Assembly (NCBI GenBank): GCA_002395965.1
Contig: DGVT01000015.1
Span: forward strand, 1-26,125
Reading direction: 5' to 3'
From: Porphyromonadaceae bacterium UBA4277
GTDB lineage: Bacteria > Bacteroidota > Bacteroidia > Bacteroidales > Muribaculaceae
Length of the DNA: 26,125 bases
Made by a program: the position numbers and the translations under genes
Notes under the pieces: generated by a model
What the model saw: the letters and a program-made list of their open reading frames with translations, nothing else
Told to the model about the DNA's origin: nothing
Databases searched by the model: none
Shown: in pieces, positions 8,507 through 15,944 of the stretch
How the letters are laid out: each line of letters opens with the position of its first letter
Numbering within the stretch: position 1 is the stretch's first letter

Positions 8507-9181
8507 CTACGATTGTTGCGACATGGCCCGGTGCATGGGGCGCATGATGCGGTTGCGAATGCGGTTGTTCTGCAAGATGTCATTTTTAAGACTCACTACC
8601 GAGAACAGCACGGCCATGCCCAGATTAGCATCATAGTCACCCTGCAGATGCATCACCATCATGCTTATCAGGTCGTCAATCTTGTCCTCGATTGTAGCAT
8701 CTTCGTCGCCGCAAGCAGCTTGTGCATGCCGTTCACTGCCCGAAAGCAACTCGGGAAACCACTTGTCACGATCGTCGGCAATGCGGTTCATCAGCTCCTG
8801 CTTCACCTCATGGAAAAACTGCAGCATCAGACCCAGATTGTTGTTTTGCGGCACACTCCTGCTGATCAGCAGCTGGAAATGCCGCTCGATGTTTGGCAAC
8901 TGAAAGTGCTCATAATAAGCATTGGTTTTGCTCAGATATGAAACAATCTCGCTCGCACTGAAGCCATCGAGTATTTTCTCGGGAAAATAGTCCTTGTGAA
9001 TAAACGTGTTGAGTATTGTCACAAGGAAATCGGGATTAATACCATGATCGGCACACACGCGGCGCACCGTCTTGTCGCCCACACCCAGTTTGATACCGAA
9101 ACGATTGAGCACCGTCACCGTCGAGGGCTCACCTATTACAATATCGCACACTCGGGTGTCGTGATTTATGAGATTGAGCAT
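8507..9181 (-). CDS. Hemerythrin-like protein related to the YtfE/ScdA (Ric) family
   Basis: A 224-residue protein. Residues 13-60 resemble the ScdA N-terminal (DUF542) domain (VLNRFGIKLGVGDKTVRRVCADHGI), but the Cys-Cys pair usual in that motif is missing. The rest is helical, with His and Glu residues placed as in HHE di-iron domains: H92, H101, H124-E125 and H178 are candidate ligands. Family members repair iron-sulfur clusters or sense oxygen or NO. The frame is open for 70 more codons upstream, but these overlap the cyclo-ligase gene and are not protein-like, so I use the ATG at 9181. Only 19 nt separate it from the upstream gene and 6 nt from the downstream regulator. The family assignment is by pattern; metal binding is unproven. 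Confidence 0.72.
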   Translation of the reverse strand: MLNLINHDTRVCDIVIGEPSTVTVLNRFGIKLGVGDKTVRRVCADHGINPDFLVTILNTFIHKDYFPEKILDGFSASEIVSYLSKTNAYYEHFQLPNIERHFQLLISRSVPQNNNLGLMLQFFHEVKQELMNRIADDRDKWFPELLSGSERHAQAACGDEDATIEDKIDDLISMMVMHLQGDYDANLGMAVLFSVVSLKNDILQNNRIRNRIMRPMHRAMSQQS

Positions 9182-9200
9182 AATTGTGATAGAATTAAGA

Positions 9201-9773
9201 TTACTTTTGGGGGTTATAAACCACTCCGAGCGATGCTGCCACCACAGCGTCAAGCGGCTGGTCGTGCGGTTCACAGGGCACTTCGGGCACAATCTGGCAG
9301 TCAAGTGCCACGCCCACCTTGAAAACTGCGGCATCGGCCAGCAGGCGATCGTAATAGCCGCGACCGCGACCCATGCGCCGGCAGTGTGCATCGAGGGCTA
9401 CAGCCGGAACTATTACCAGCGGCGGCACAAAGTCAACGGCAGGCCCCACCGGCTCACCTATGTGAAAGGCATTATCATCGTCAAGACTGCCGGAATAGGC
9501 CACTATCTCAAGGTCGTCGCCCTTGACACGCGGCAGATACACTATCTTCATGCCACACCAGCGCACCAGTGCCTCATGGGTGGGCAATTCGTCGGGGAGT
9601 GAATAATAAAATAGAACCGAGTCGGCATGCCGAAACTCTGGCATCTGCTCAACGGCCGAGAACACAACCTGTGCCTCGGCAAGTTTCTGCTGAGGGCTTA
9701 AAGCGGCCTTGCGCTGGCGCATTTCACGGCGCAGCTGTTTCTTCTGCGCCATTATTTCATCATTTGCTGTCAT
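9201..9773 (-). CDS. 5-formyltetrahydrofolate cyclo-ligase
   Basis: A protein of about 190 residues that converts 5-formyl-THF to 5,10-methenyl-THF with ATP, in cytosolic one-carbon metabolism. The basic N-terminus (KKQLRREMRQRKAALS) and the C-terminal ATP/phosphate motif (RMGRGRGYYDRLL) are diagnostic. A GTG at 9782 would overlap the upstream stop. I prefer the ATG at 9773, preceded by a weak GAAG; another ATG at 9752 (MAQKKQLRR) is also possible and would fit the family length. It follows the S41 protease gene almost without a gap. Confidence 0.92.
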   Translation of the reverse strand: MTANDEIMAQKKQLRREMRQRKAALSPQQKLAEAQVVFSAVEQMPEFRHADSVLFYYSLPDELPTHEALVRWCGMKIVYLPRVKGDDLEIVAYSGSLDDDNAFHIGEPVGPAVDFVPPLVIVPAVALDAHCRRMGRGRGYYDRLLADAAVFKVGVALDCQIVPEVPCEPHDQPLDAVVAASLGVVYNPQK

Positions 9774-9778
9774 GCGAT

Positions 9779-11410
9779 TCACTTCGATGGTAAAATTGGG
9801 AACATGGCCTTGTGCTTGTTGAGCGCCTTCAAGGCTGTCTGAATGGTGACATCATTGCGATTGTAGATCGGGTAAAACGCTTCGCTGCCAAACATGTCGC
9901 GGGCTACAAGTGCCTTGATGCTTGTCAGCAACACCTCGCGCGACTGGTTGATATAGTACCAGCGAGCCGGAACTCCCTGCGTCGATGCAAAGTCCACAAA
10001 CTCCCCGAGCAGCACTTCGTCGCTGGGAAGTGTGCGCAGAAACTGCTTGTAATCGGCCATCTGAGCAAGCGACTTGCGATTTCGATCCACATAAGAGAAC
10101 GCAAACTTCTGCGGCAGGCCGGCATTGGCCACATCGATGTAATAGGAGGTGATGCCCGATGTGTCGCGAGGAACAAAGATATCGGGAACGATACCACCGC
10201 CACCATACACCATGCGACCCGTAGAAGTCCTGAACACCTGGCTCTTATCAATCTTCATGCTGTCCTGGCTGTATATCTCACCGCTCATGTAGCGGTCATA
10301 TAGTTCTTTCTCATAATTGAACATGCCGCCCTTGTAGTCCTTCTGAATGCACCGGCCGCTGGGCGTATAGTAGCGGGCTATGGTGAGCCTGATGGCACTG
10401 CTGTCGGGCAGCGTGAGCTGCTGCTGAACAAGCCCCTTGCCAAACGAGCGGCTACCCACCACCAGGCCGCGATCGTTGTCTTGCAATGCACCGGCAAAGA
10501 TCTCACTGGCACTGGCGGTGAACTCATCGATGAGTACAACCACCTCAGCATCCTGGAAGTTACCGGTCCCGTCGCTCCAAAACTGCGAGTCGTCACGTTT
10601 ATAGCGCCCCTTAGTATATACTATCAGACGGTTGTCGGCCAAAAACTCGTTAGCCATGTAGATGGCCATCTCCATATAACCACCGCCATTGCCGCGCAAG
10701 TCGATGATATAACGCTTGGCACCATCGTCCTGCAGAGTGGCCATGGCTGTGATAAACTCATCGTAGGTGGTGCGCCCAAATTGATTCACCTTAACGTAGC
10801 CGGTGGTCTTGTCGAGCATATAGCTCGCATCAATCGAGTTTACGGGTATATCACCACGAGTAACGGTGAAATACAGCGTTTTCGACGCATTCTTGCGGCT
10901 GATGCCTAATTTCACCTTGGTGTCTTTCTCACCGCGCAAACGCTTCATAACCTCGTTATTGTTAACCTTTTCACCCACAAAGGCCGAGTCGTCGATCGAC
11001 ACTATGCGGTCGCCGGCCAGGAGGCCGACCTTCTCCGACGGACCGCCAGGTATCACCTCCACAATGTTTACCGTGTCGTTAAGGATCATAAACGACACGC
11101 CGATGCCGCTGAAGCTGCCACTCAGTTCCTCGTTGGCTGCTTTTATCTCATCGGCACTAAAATAGACCGTGTGAGGATCAAGATTACTCAGGATTTCGGG
11201 AATCGACTGCTCAATCAGGTCATCGATATTTAGCGTGTCAACATAGTCATTGGCTATAAGATTGAGAATGGTGTTCAATTTACGATCGTTGTCGGCGGCA
11301 TAGCGGCGGCTTGTGAAACGATTACCGATAAGAATACCCACAACCACTGCAGCCGCTATCAGGAGCGGCATCCACAGGTAGGGAGGGCGGGGATTTGTTT
11401 TGGTTGCCAT
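9779..11410 (-). CDS. S41 family C-terminal processing peptidase
   Basis: A 543-residue protease with one N-terminal membrane anchor (residues 11-29, LWMPLLIAAAVVVGILIGN) and the rest periplasmic. A PDZ domain covers about 97-180. The peptidase core follows, with the substrate-loop segment DLRGNGGGYMEMA near 237-249. The serine/lysine dyad is S300 in EFTASASEIFAGAL and K325 in RSFGKGLVQ; their 25-residue spacing matches Prc/CtpA enzymes. It cleaves C-terminal tails of envelope proteins. A GTG at 11467 would extend it by 19 codons, but the ATG at 11410 places the anchor correctly. The upstream 112-nt gap after the deaminase gene shows no clear promoter. Confidence 0.94.
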   Translation of the reverse strand: MATKTNPRPPYLWMPLLIAAAVVVGILIGNRFTSRRYAADNDRKLNTILNLIANDYVDTLNIDDLIEQSIPEILSNLDPHTVYFSADEIKAANEELSGSFSGIGVSFMILNDTVNIVEVIPGGPSEKVGLLAGDRIVSIDDSAFVGEKVNNNEVMKRLRGEKDTKVKLGISRKNASKTLYFTVTRGDIPVNSIDASYMLDKTTGYVKVNQFGRTTYDEFITAMATLQDDGAKRYIIDLRGNGGGYMEMAIYMANEFLADNRLIVYTKGRYKRDDSQFWSDGTGNFQDAEVVVLIDEFTASASEIFAGALQDNDRGLVVGSRSFGKGLVQQQLTLPDSSAIRLTIARYYTPSGRCIQKDYKGGMFNYEKELYDRYMSGEIYSQDSMKIDKSQVFRTSTGRMVYGGGGIVPDIFVPRDTSGITSYYIDVANAGLPQKFAFSYVDRNRKSLAQMADYKQFLRTLPSDEVLLGEFVDFASTQGVPARWYYINQSREVLLTSIKALVARDMFGSEAFYPIYNRNDVTIQTALKALNKHKAMFPILPSK

Positions 11411-11522
11411 AATCTTGCTAAAGGCAATATTTTTTAGATGTAATTTGTTGGAACTCTTCGGCTTCACCGAGATTGGCTCGGCAATACTCTGACTGGTTTA
11501 TTTTCGGGAATGCAAGCTCGCT

Positions 11523-11957
11523 TCAGCACTCCACATTCATCTGCACACATTCTATGCCGGCACGCTGCAGCAGCTCGATGCCATCGGTGATGCGATACAC
11601 CTCGCCATACACCACTCGGCGGATGCCCGACTGGATAATCAGCTTCGAGCACTCAATGCATGGCGATGTGGTAACATATAGCGTGGCACCAAGGCTGCTG
11701 TTATTGCTCTGGGCTACTTTGGTGATTGCATTGGCTTCGGCATGAAGCACATAGGCCTTGGTATGATCGGCTTCGTCTTCACACACATTCTCAAAGCCCA
11801 TGGGAGTGCCATTATAGCCATCGCTGATTATCATCTTGTCTTTTACTATCAGCGCACCCACCTGGCGACGTTTACAATAAGAATTTTCAGCCCAAATCTG
11901 CGCCATGCGCAAGTAGCGCAAGTCGAGCAGTTTTTGCTTATCGGGATTTACTGTCAT
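11523..11957 (-). CDS. Deoxycytidylate (dCMP) deaminase, ComEB type
   Basis: A 144-residue zinc-dependent deaminase that converts dCMP to dUMP to supply thymidylate synthesis. The zinc and catalytic motifs are H72-A-E74 (LHAEANAI) and P99-C100-I-E-C103 (TSPCIECSKL). The length fits the family. It is probably the first gene of the minus-strand run and has a good promoter at 12046-12077 embedded in a hairpin, which gives a leader of about 80 nt. Confidence 0.93.
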   Translation of the reverse strand: MTVNPDKQKLLDLRYLRMAQIWAENSYCKRRQVGALIVKDKMIISDGYNGTPMGFENVCEDEADHTKAYVLHAEANAITKVAQSNNSSLGATLYVTTSPCIECSKLIIQSGIRRVVYGEVYRITDGIELLQRAGIECVQMNVEC

Positions 11958-12045
11958 AACACATTGATGACTTTATGCAAATAAATAAACCGCTGAAAAT
12001 CAACCGACTAACACAGTCAATCAACTACTCAGCCCAATTTCTTTG

Positions 12046-12097
12046 CAAATTTAGTGCAAGGCGAGCGAAAAAGCAAAGAAATCTTTGCTTTTTCCTA
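12046..12097 (-). promoter_or_regulatory. Promoter of the dCMP deaminase gene overlapping a long hairpin
   Basis: On the minus strand TTTG (12077-12074), a 20-nt spacer and TAAATTTG (12053-12046) match the phylum promoter. The -33 box lies inside a perfect inverted repeat at 12069-12097 (GAAAAAGCAAAGA / TCTTTGCTTTTTC, 13-bp arms, 3-nt centre). The part between hairpin and -7 box (CGCTCGCCTTGCACTAAATT on the minus strand) recurs as a fragment at 12327-12343 and in related form in the 74-bp duplication at 14240-14387. Confidence 0.65.
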
Positions 12098-12120
12098 GCC
12101 GAAGCCGAAATTAGAGAGTG

Positions 12121-12260
12121 CATCAAAAGTCAAAAATGGCCTCGAAGAGGTCGGGTGGGTCGAAGACCCGACTTCGTGTCAAAGACCATGCAAGTGCATC
12201 GTAGATGCACGCAGCTTGGTCACAGGCAGCGACTTAGCAAGGTGCCTCGAAGAGGAACTT
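12121..12260 (+). repeat. Dispersed hairpin element, copy A
   Basis: This lies in the 392-bp gap 11958-12349. A 5' segment (CATCAAAAGTCAAAAATGGC) is followed by four hairpins. H1 is GGCCTC-GAA-GAGGTC (12138-12152). H2 is GGGTC-GAA-GACCC (12157-12169), which competes with a longer 7-bp stem GTCGGGT/ACCCGAC (12150-12172). The 36-nt core (12185-12220) has inner stem GTGCATC-GTA-GATGCAC. H4 is at 12240-12260 (CCTC-GAA-GAGG inner stem). It shares arms and order with copies B, C and D. Here the flanking genes are both on the minus strand. The rest of the gap holds the deaminase promoter, a small hairpin at 12298-12311 and another at 12315-12334. Confidence 0.9.
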
Positions 12261-12326
12261 CACTTTTGGCTATTGTAAAAGTTTAGTCACATTTTATAAG
12301 AGCTGACTCTTAGCGCACTATGATAC

Positions 12327-12343
12327 TTTAGTGCAAGGCGGGC
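12327..12343 (-). repeat. Fragment of the hairpin-promoter repeat
   Basis: ACTTTAGTGCAAGGCGGGC here nearly matches AATTTAGTGCAAGGCGAGC at 12048-12066, in the same direction, so copy A is bracketed by two copies of this short sequence. No hairpin or TAnnTTTG box follows, so it looks like a remnant. It ends a few bases from the stop codon of the DUF4421 gene. Confidence 0.55.
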
Positions 12344-12349
12344 AAAATA

Positions 12350-13537
12350 TCAGAACCTGATGCCAAGCACGGTTGTGAAGTCGGCTATGGTGTAATTGAA
12401 GTCGTGCCCCTCGGCAAAATTCATGCATGTGGTCACATTGCCCTTAAGGCTTGCAAAATAACGCTTGTGATTGAACGTTATGGCAAAGTTGCCGCTCAGG
12501 TTGAGGGCACCAGTGTTACTCGATGGCATATACTCAGTGCTGTGAATGTGCTTCACGCCACCGCCCACCAGACCCGTGAGATTGAGCAGGAACTTTCGAC
12601 TCAGCACCCAGTTGTGGGCATAACCACCCTTGAGACAATAGTCGGTATAGCGAACATGAGCCGTTCCTAAGCCCTTAAAATCTTCAAATTGCGCTGGCGT
12701 AAGCGCCAGAGTGTCCACCCTGAAGTCGTAGTTTATGACCGAGAAACCGGCTAAGGCCGACCCCGCACTCCTTCGCTGATACTTTGAATAGCAATATGCT
12801 GCTGCACGGGCATACTTGCGATTGTTGAAGAAATAGTATGCATTCACACCCATCGTCTTGCGCCGCAGGGCCTTCATTTTATCACCATGACGCCAGCCGC
12901 TACCGTCATACTTCACCCGAGTGCTCATCTCACCTGTGTTGGTGGTCTTGAGAAACTCGGCAGTGAAGCGCGCACAGGTGAACGAGAATTCCATCATCTC
13001 ACTGGTACCTTTGGCACCGAAGAGGCGGTCAACGTCAAGCGAATAGCCCACCGAAACTGCCATGAACGACAAGTACAATCCCACATTGCTTGCAGCGCCA
13101 CTGGTGAAGACGGCACGACCAGTTTCGTTTCCGCCACCGAAGTTGTCAATCCAGTTCTGGTTCTTGAAAGTCAGTTTCCAGTTTTTACCCGTCGGGACCA
13201 CGTAGGCCGAGTCATAACTGTTGAAAGCCTTGTCACCCCAGTTATACACTTTGTAGCAAAAAAGCAGAAACTTAGAGTAGCCCATTGTGGGATCGTTAAA
13301 ATCGACCTTTCCATGCTTCATTGCACGCCACCAGTAGCCACTGTTGCGAGTGGTGTCGTATGGTTCATTGAGCTTGTCATTGATGCGCTGCATAATGTTA
13401 GACTTAATCTGCTGAAACTTGTTTTGCCGCTTAACAGTGTCCTGCAACTCGGCTACGGGCGGCTGCTCCGACGTCTGTCCCATCGACGGCATCGGCACAA
13501 ATAACAAGAGCACCAGTGTCAACCAAATGTATCGCAT
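12350..13537 (-). CDS. DUF4421 family outer-membrane protein
   Basis: A 395-residue protein with a signal peptide (about 1-20, MRYIWLTLVLLLFVPMPSMG). After a charged linker (25-60) comes a region of alternating hydrophobic and polar strands rich in aromatic residues (for example NWKLTFKNQNW, VGLYLSFMAVSVGYSLD, YYFFNNRKYARAAAYCYSKYQRRSAGSA). The protein ends in a terminal Phe, as beta-barrel outer-membrane proteins do. I recognise it as the Bacteroidota DUF4421 family, whose function is not known. It stands alone on the minus strand, with a TAATTTTG box about 40 nt upstream. Both flanks are repeat-rich intergenic DNA. Confidence 0.8.
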   Translation of the reverse strand: MRYIWLTLVLLLFVPMPSMGQTSEQPPVAELQDTVKRQNKFQQIKSNIMQRINDKLNEPYDTTRNSGYWWRAMKHGKVDFNDPTMGYSKFLLFCYKVYNWGDKAFNSYDSAYVVPTGKNWKLTFKNQNWIDNFGGGNETGRAVFTSGAASNVGLYLSFMAVSVGYSLDVDRLFGAKGTSEMMEFSFTCARFTAEFLKTTNTGEMSTRVKYDGSGWRHGDKMKALRRKTMGVNAYYFFNNRKYARAAAYCYSKYQRRSAGSALAGFSVINYDFRVDTLALTPAQFEDFKGLGTAHVRYTDYCLKGGYAHNWVLSRKFLLNLTGLVGGGVKHIHSTEYMPSSNTGALNLSGNFAITFNHKRYFASLKGNVTTCMNFAEGHDFNYTIADFTTVLGIRF

Positions 13538-13578
13538 AACCTATTATAATATGATGCAACAGCTATGTTGCGACATTA

Positions 13579-13586
13579 CAAAATTA
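13579..13586 (-). promoter_or_regulatory. Possible -7 box of the DUF4421 gene
   Basis: TAATTTTG on the minus strand (13586-13579) matches TAnnTTTG and would give a leader of about 35 nt. A TTTG (13602-13599) is present but only 12 nt away, shorter than the usual 19-21, so the -33 part is uncertain. Confidence 0.4.
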
Positions 13587-13750
13587 TAGTTTTTTTTTCA
13601 AAGTAGCGTGATTTATGCAGTTATTTTTAATCAGCGACATTAGCCCATGCTCTAACATTCGGCCGCAAATCATTATCTTTCAGCGCAATACCACAAATTT
13701 CGCCACAGCAATCCAAAAAACCGACAATCGCCCCAAAATGAGGGCGTACC

Positions 13751-14039
13751 AAAAGCAGAGAATGGAGGGTGTACCAAAAGCCAATAATGGAGGGCGCACC
13801 AAAAGCTGATAATGGAGGGTGCATCAAAAGCCGAGAATGGAGGGCGCATCAAAAGCCAAGAATGGAGGGCGTACCAAAAGCCAATAATGGAGGGCGTTTC
13901 AAAAGCAGAGAATGGAGGGCGTACCAAAAGCCAAGAGTGGAGGGCGTTTCAAAAGCTGATAATGGAGGGCGCATCAAAAGCAGAGAATGGAGGGCGTTTC
14001 AAAAGCTGATAATGGAGGGCGCATCAAAAGCAGAGAATG
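13751..14039 (+). repeat. 25-bp tandem repeat array, 11.5 units
   Basis: Eleven full 25-bp units and a partial twelfth follow the pattern aaaag-NNNNN-aatggaggg-NNNNNN. The first variable block takes only a few states (cagag, ccaat, ctgat, ccgag, ccaag) and the second likewise (tgtacc, cgcacc, tgcatc, cgcatc, cgtacc, cgtttc). Units 9-10 and the start of 11-12 repeat a 50-bp pair. A degenerate unit precedes the array near 13735. There are no spacers. 25 is not a multiple of 3, and the frames stay open only because the unit lacks stops. The array runs directly into hairpin element B. Confidence 0.95.
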
Positions 14040-14162
14040 ACCTCGAGAGAGGTCAGGCGGGTCGAAGACCCGACATTATGTTAAAGACCATGCAAGTGCA
14101 TCGTAGATGCACGCAGCTTGGTCACAAGCAGCGACTTAGAAAAGTGCCTCGTAGAGGAACTT
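14039..14162 (+). repeat. Dispersed hairpin element, copy B
   Basis: It follows the 25-bp array without a gap. Hairpins are H1 GACCTC-GAGA-GAGGTC (14039-14054), H2 GGGTC-GAA-GACCC (about 14059-14071), the 36-nt core 14087-14122 (inner stem GTGCATC-GTA-GATGCAC, as in copy A), and H4 14142-14162 (CCTC-GTA-GAGG inner stem with one mismatch further out). It sits between divergent genes. The 77 bases after it (14163-14239) hold only a small hairpin (GCCCT/AGGGC, 14198-14213). Confidence 0.9.
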
Positions 14163-14239
14163 CACCACTAACTGAGTCCACACAAAAAGTCCGGAAAGCC
14201 CTCAGCCTAGGGCAACGCCATGAGGGATAATCAAGAAGA

Positions 14240-14387
14240 CCCTGCCTTATTTTGTCACGACTCGGCAAAGCAAATTCAAGAATTTTCTTTGCCCTCGCTG
14301 CTCCAAAATTTGGCCCTACCTTATTTTGTCACGACTCGGCAAAGCAAATTCAAGAATTTTCTTTGCCCTCGCTGCTCCAAAATTTGC
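14240..14387 (+). repeat. 74-bp tandem duplication with hairpin, upstream of the flavin oxidoreductase gene
   Basis: Two units (14240-14313 and 14314-14387) are nearly identical; I see differences only at the fifth base (G/A) and the last base. Each contains the imperfect hairpin GGCAAAG-c-AAATT-caag-AATTT-t-CTTTGCC followed by CTCGCTGCTCCAAAATTTG. This resembles the hairpin and -7 region at the deaminase promoter in the opposite orientation. The end of unit 2 supplies the -33 box (TTTG 14383-14386) of the next promoter. Confidence 0.9.
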
Positions 14388-14414
14388 CATTTCGAGCGTT
14401 TTGTCGTAATTTTG
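14383..14414 (+). promoter_or_regulatory. Predicted promoter of the flavin oxidoreductase gene
   Basis: TTTG (14383-14386), a 20-nt spacer and TAATTTTG (14407-14414) fully match the phylum consensus. Initiation near 14421 would leave a short leader of about 20 nt to the ATG at 14440. The -33 box is the last part of the second 74-bp repeat unit. Confidence 0.7.
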
Positions 14415-14439
14415 CCTTTTGTTTGAAAAAGTAAATTTT

Positions 14440-15387
14440 ATGATGAAAGGAAGAATAACCCAACTGTTTGATATTGAGCTGCCTATCATAGCCGGCGGCA
14501 TGGTGTGGTGCAGCGGATGGCGACTGGCTGCTGCCGTGAGCAACGCCGGTGGCTTGGGGCTGCTTGGGGCCGGATCGATGACACCCGAAGTGCTTAGGGA
14601 GCACATTGTCAAATGCCGACAAGCCACCGCTAAGCCTTTCGGCGTGAACGTGCCACTGATGAAACCCGATGCAGCACAGATTATGGACGTAATAGCCCAA
14701 GAGCATGTGCCGGTGGTGTTTACCAGTGCCGGCAGCCCCAAGAAGTGGACCTCGTGGCTGCATGAGCGAGGCATTAAGGTGGCTCATGTGGTGGCTTCGA
14801 GCACATTTGCCATTAAGTGTGAGCAGGCCGGTGTGGATGCAGTGGTTGCCGAGGGCTTTGAGGCCGGCGGTCACAACGGGCGTGAAGAGACCACAACGTT
14901 GTGCCTGATACCTGCTGTGCGACGTGCCACGTCGCTGCCACTCATTGCCGCAGGCGGCATTGCCACAGGCGATGCCATTCTTGCCATGCAAGTGCTGGGG
15001 GCCGAGGGGGTGCAGATAGGCACACGCTTTGCACTCACTCAGGAAAGTAGCGCCAGCGATGCGTTTAAGCAGCTGTGCCTTAACTTGAACGAAGGCGACA
15101 CCAAGTTGCTCTTGCGCAAGCTCTCGCCCACTCGCCTGGTGCGCGGAGGATTTTTCGATGCCATTGAGCAAGCCGAGAATGAAGGCGCCTCGCCCGAACA
15201 ACTGCTTGAGATTATCGGGACAGGAAAGTCACGATTGGGCATCTTCGACGGCGACCTCGATAATGGCGAGCTCGAGATTGGTCAAGTGGCGAGCCTGATG
15301 AAAGGGAAACCCATACAGACGGTAGCCCAGGTAATCGACGAAATGAAGGCCGAGTATGACAAGGCGCTGATGGCATTGCGTGTTTAA
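14440..15387 (+). CDS. NAD(P)H-dependent flavin oxidoreductase (nitronate monooxygenase / FabK-like)
   Basis: A 315-residue TIM-barrel FMN enzyme of the 2-nitropropane dioxygenase family. Visible motifs are PIIAGGMVWCSGWRLAAAVSNAGGLGLLGAGS (15-46), EGFEAGGHNG (138-147) with the catalytic-region His145, the FMN phosphate site AAGGIATGD (170-178), and GTRF (194-197). Members either oxidise nitronates or reduce enoyl-ACP (FabK); the sequence alone does not decide between them. The start could be either of two adjacent ATGs (14440, 14443); an in-frame TTG at 14419 falls at the transcription start and is unlikely. Two small genes follow at gaps of 62 and 36 nt and may be co-transcribed. Confidence 0.88.
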   Translation: MMKGRITQLFDIELPIIAGGMVWCSGWRLAAAVSNAGGLGLLGAGSMTPEVLREHIVKCRQATAKPFGVNVPLMKPDAAQIMDVIAQEHVPVVFTSAGSPKKWTSWLHERGIKVAHVVASSTFAIKCEQAGVDAVVAEGFEAGGHNGREETTTLCLIPAVRRATSLPLIAAGGIATGDAILAMQVLGAEGVQIGTRFALTQESSASDAFKQLCLNLNEGDTKLLLRKLSPTRLVRGGFFDAIEQAENEGASPEQLLEIIGTGKSRLGIFDGDLDNGELEIGQVASLMKGKPIQTVAQVIDEMKAEYDKALMALRV

Positions 15388-15449
15388 GACCCACAGCGCG
15401 AAAATGATATTGGAATTTTTAATAACGAAAAAAATAGAAAGGAACAATT

Positions 15450-15908
15450 ATGAGTCAATGGTTTGAATGTAAAGTGAAATTTGATAAGATGATGGACGAT
15501 GGCGTGCAGAAGACAGTAACCGAAGCCTATCTTGTAGATGCCCTGTCGTTTACCGAGGCCGAAGCACGCATAACCGAGGAGATGGAGCCATACATCTCGG
15601 GCGAATTCTCGGTAAGCGCAGTGAAGCGAGTTAACCTGAGCGACATTTTCTATAACGAAACAGGCGACAAGTGGTATAAAGTGAAAACAAACTTCATCAC
15701 TATCGACGAGAAAACCGCCGTTGAAAAGCGCACCGCATCTTACCAGATGGTACAGGCTTCCGACTTCAGCCAGGCACTGGCTGTGTTCACCGACAGCATG
15801 AAAGACACCCTTGCCGACTATGAAATAGCATCGATAGTCGAAACGCCGCTGATGGACGTCTTCGGCGCCAACCTTACCAAGACTATCGCCGACAAGGCCG
15901 AGAATTAA
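15450..15908 (+). CDS. DUF4494 domain-containing protein
   Basis: A 152-residue cytoplasmic-looking protein with no signal peptide or membrane segment. I recognise the DUF4494 pattern: WFECKVKFDK at the start, ALSFTEAEARITEEM near 31-45, WYKVKTNFITIDEKT near 71-85 and ASDFSQALAVFTDSM near 103-117. The function is unknown; this family is common in Bacteroidota, and as far as I recall often lies next to yggS, as here. AAGGA lies 5 nt before the ATG. Confidence 0.85.
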   Translation: MSQWFECKVKFDKMMDDGVQKTVTEAYLVDALSFTEAEARITEEMEPYISGEFSVSAVKRVNLSDIFYNETGDKWYKVKTNFITIDEKTAVEKRTASYQMVQASDFSQALAVFTDSMKDTLADYEIASIVETPLMDVFGANLTKTIADKAEN

Positions 15909-15944
15909 ACTATGAGCATCGAAAATAATTGTTAACACACAGTC

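Noticed and set aside
9182..9391. N-terminal extension of the hemerythrin-like protein by 70 codons
   Set aside because: It overlaps the end of the cyclo-ligase gene in another frame and reads as a frame shadow. The match to the family begins at the ATG at 9181.
12298..12334. Terminator for the DUF4421 gene
   Set aside because: Two small hairpins (12298-12311, 12315-12334) are present, but neither is followed by a T run on the minus strand.
13751..14039. CRISPR array
   Set aside because: The units are contiguous, with no spacers between them, and differ only at a few recurring internal positions. No cas gene is nearby.
13769..14230. A 153-codon open frame on the plus strand, and matching minus-strand frames, across the 25-bp array
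   Set aside because: The unit length is not a multiple of 3 and the unit has no stop in any frame, so long frames arise automatically. The translation is a rotating low-complexity repeat with no start context.
14165..15201. A 283-codon minus-strand frame opposite the flavin oxidoreductase gene (14350-15201)
   Set aside because: It is antisense to a gene with clear FMN motifs and runs into the 74-bp repeats. No recognisable domain.
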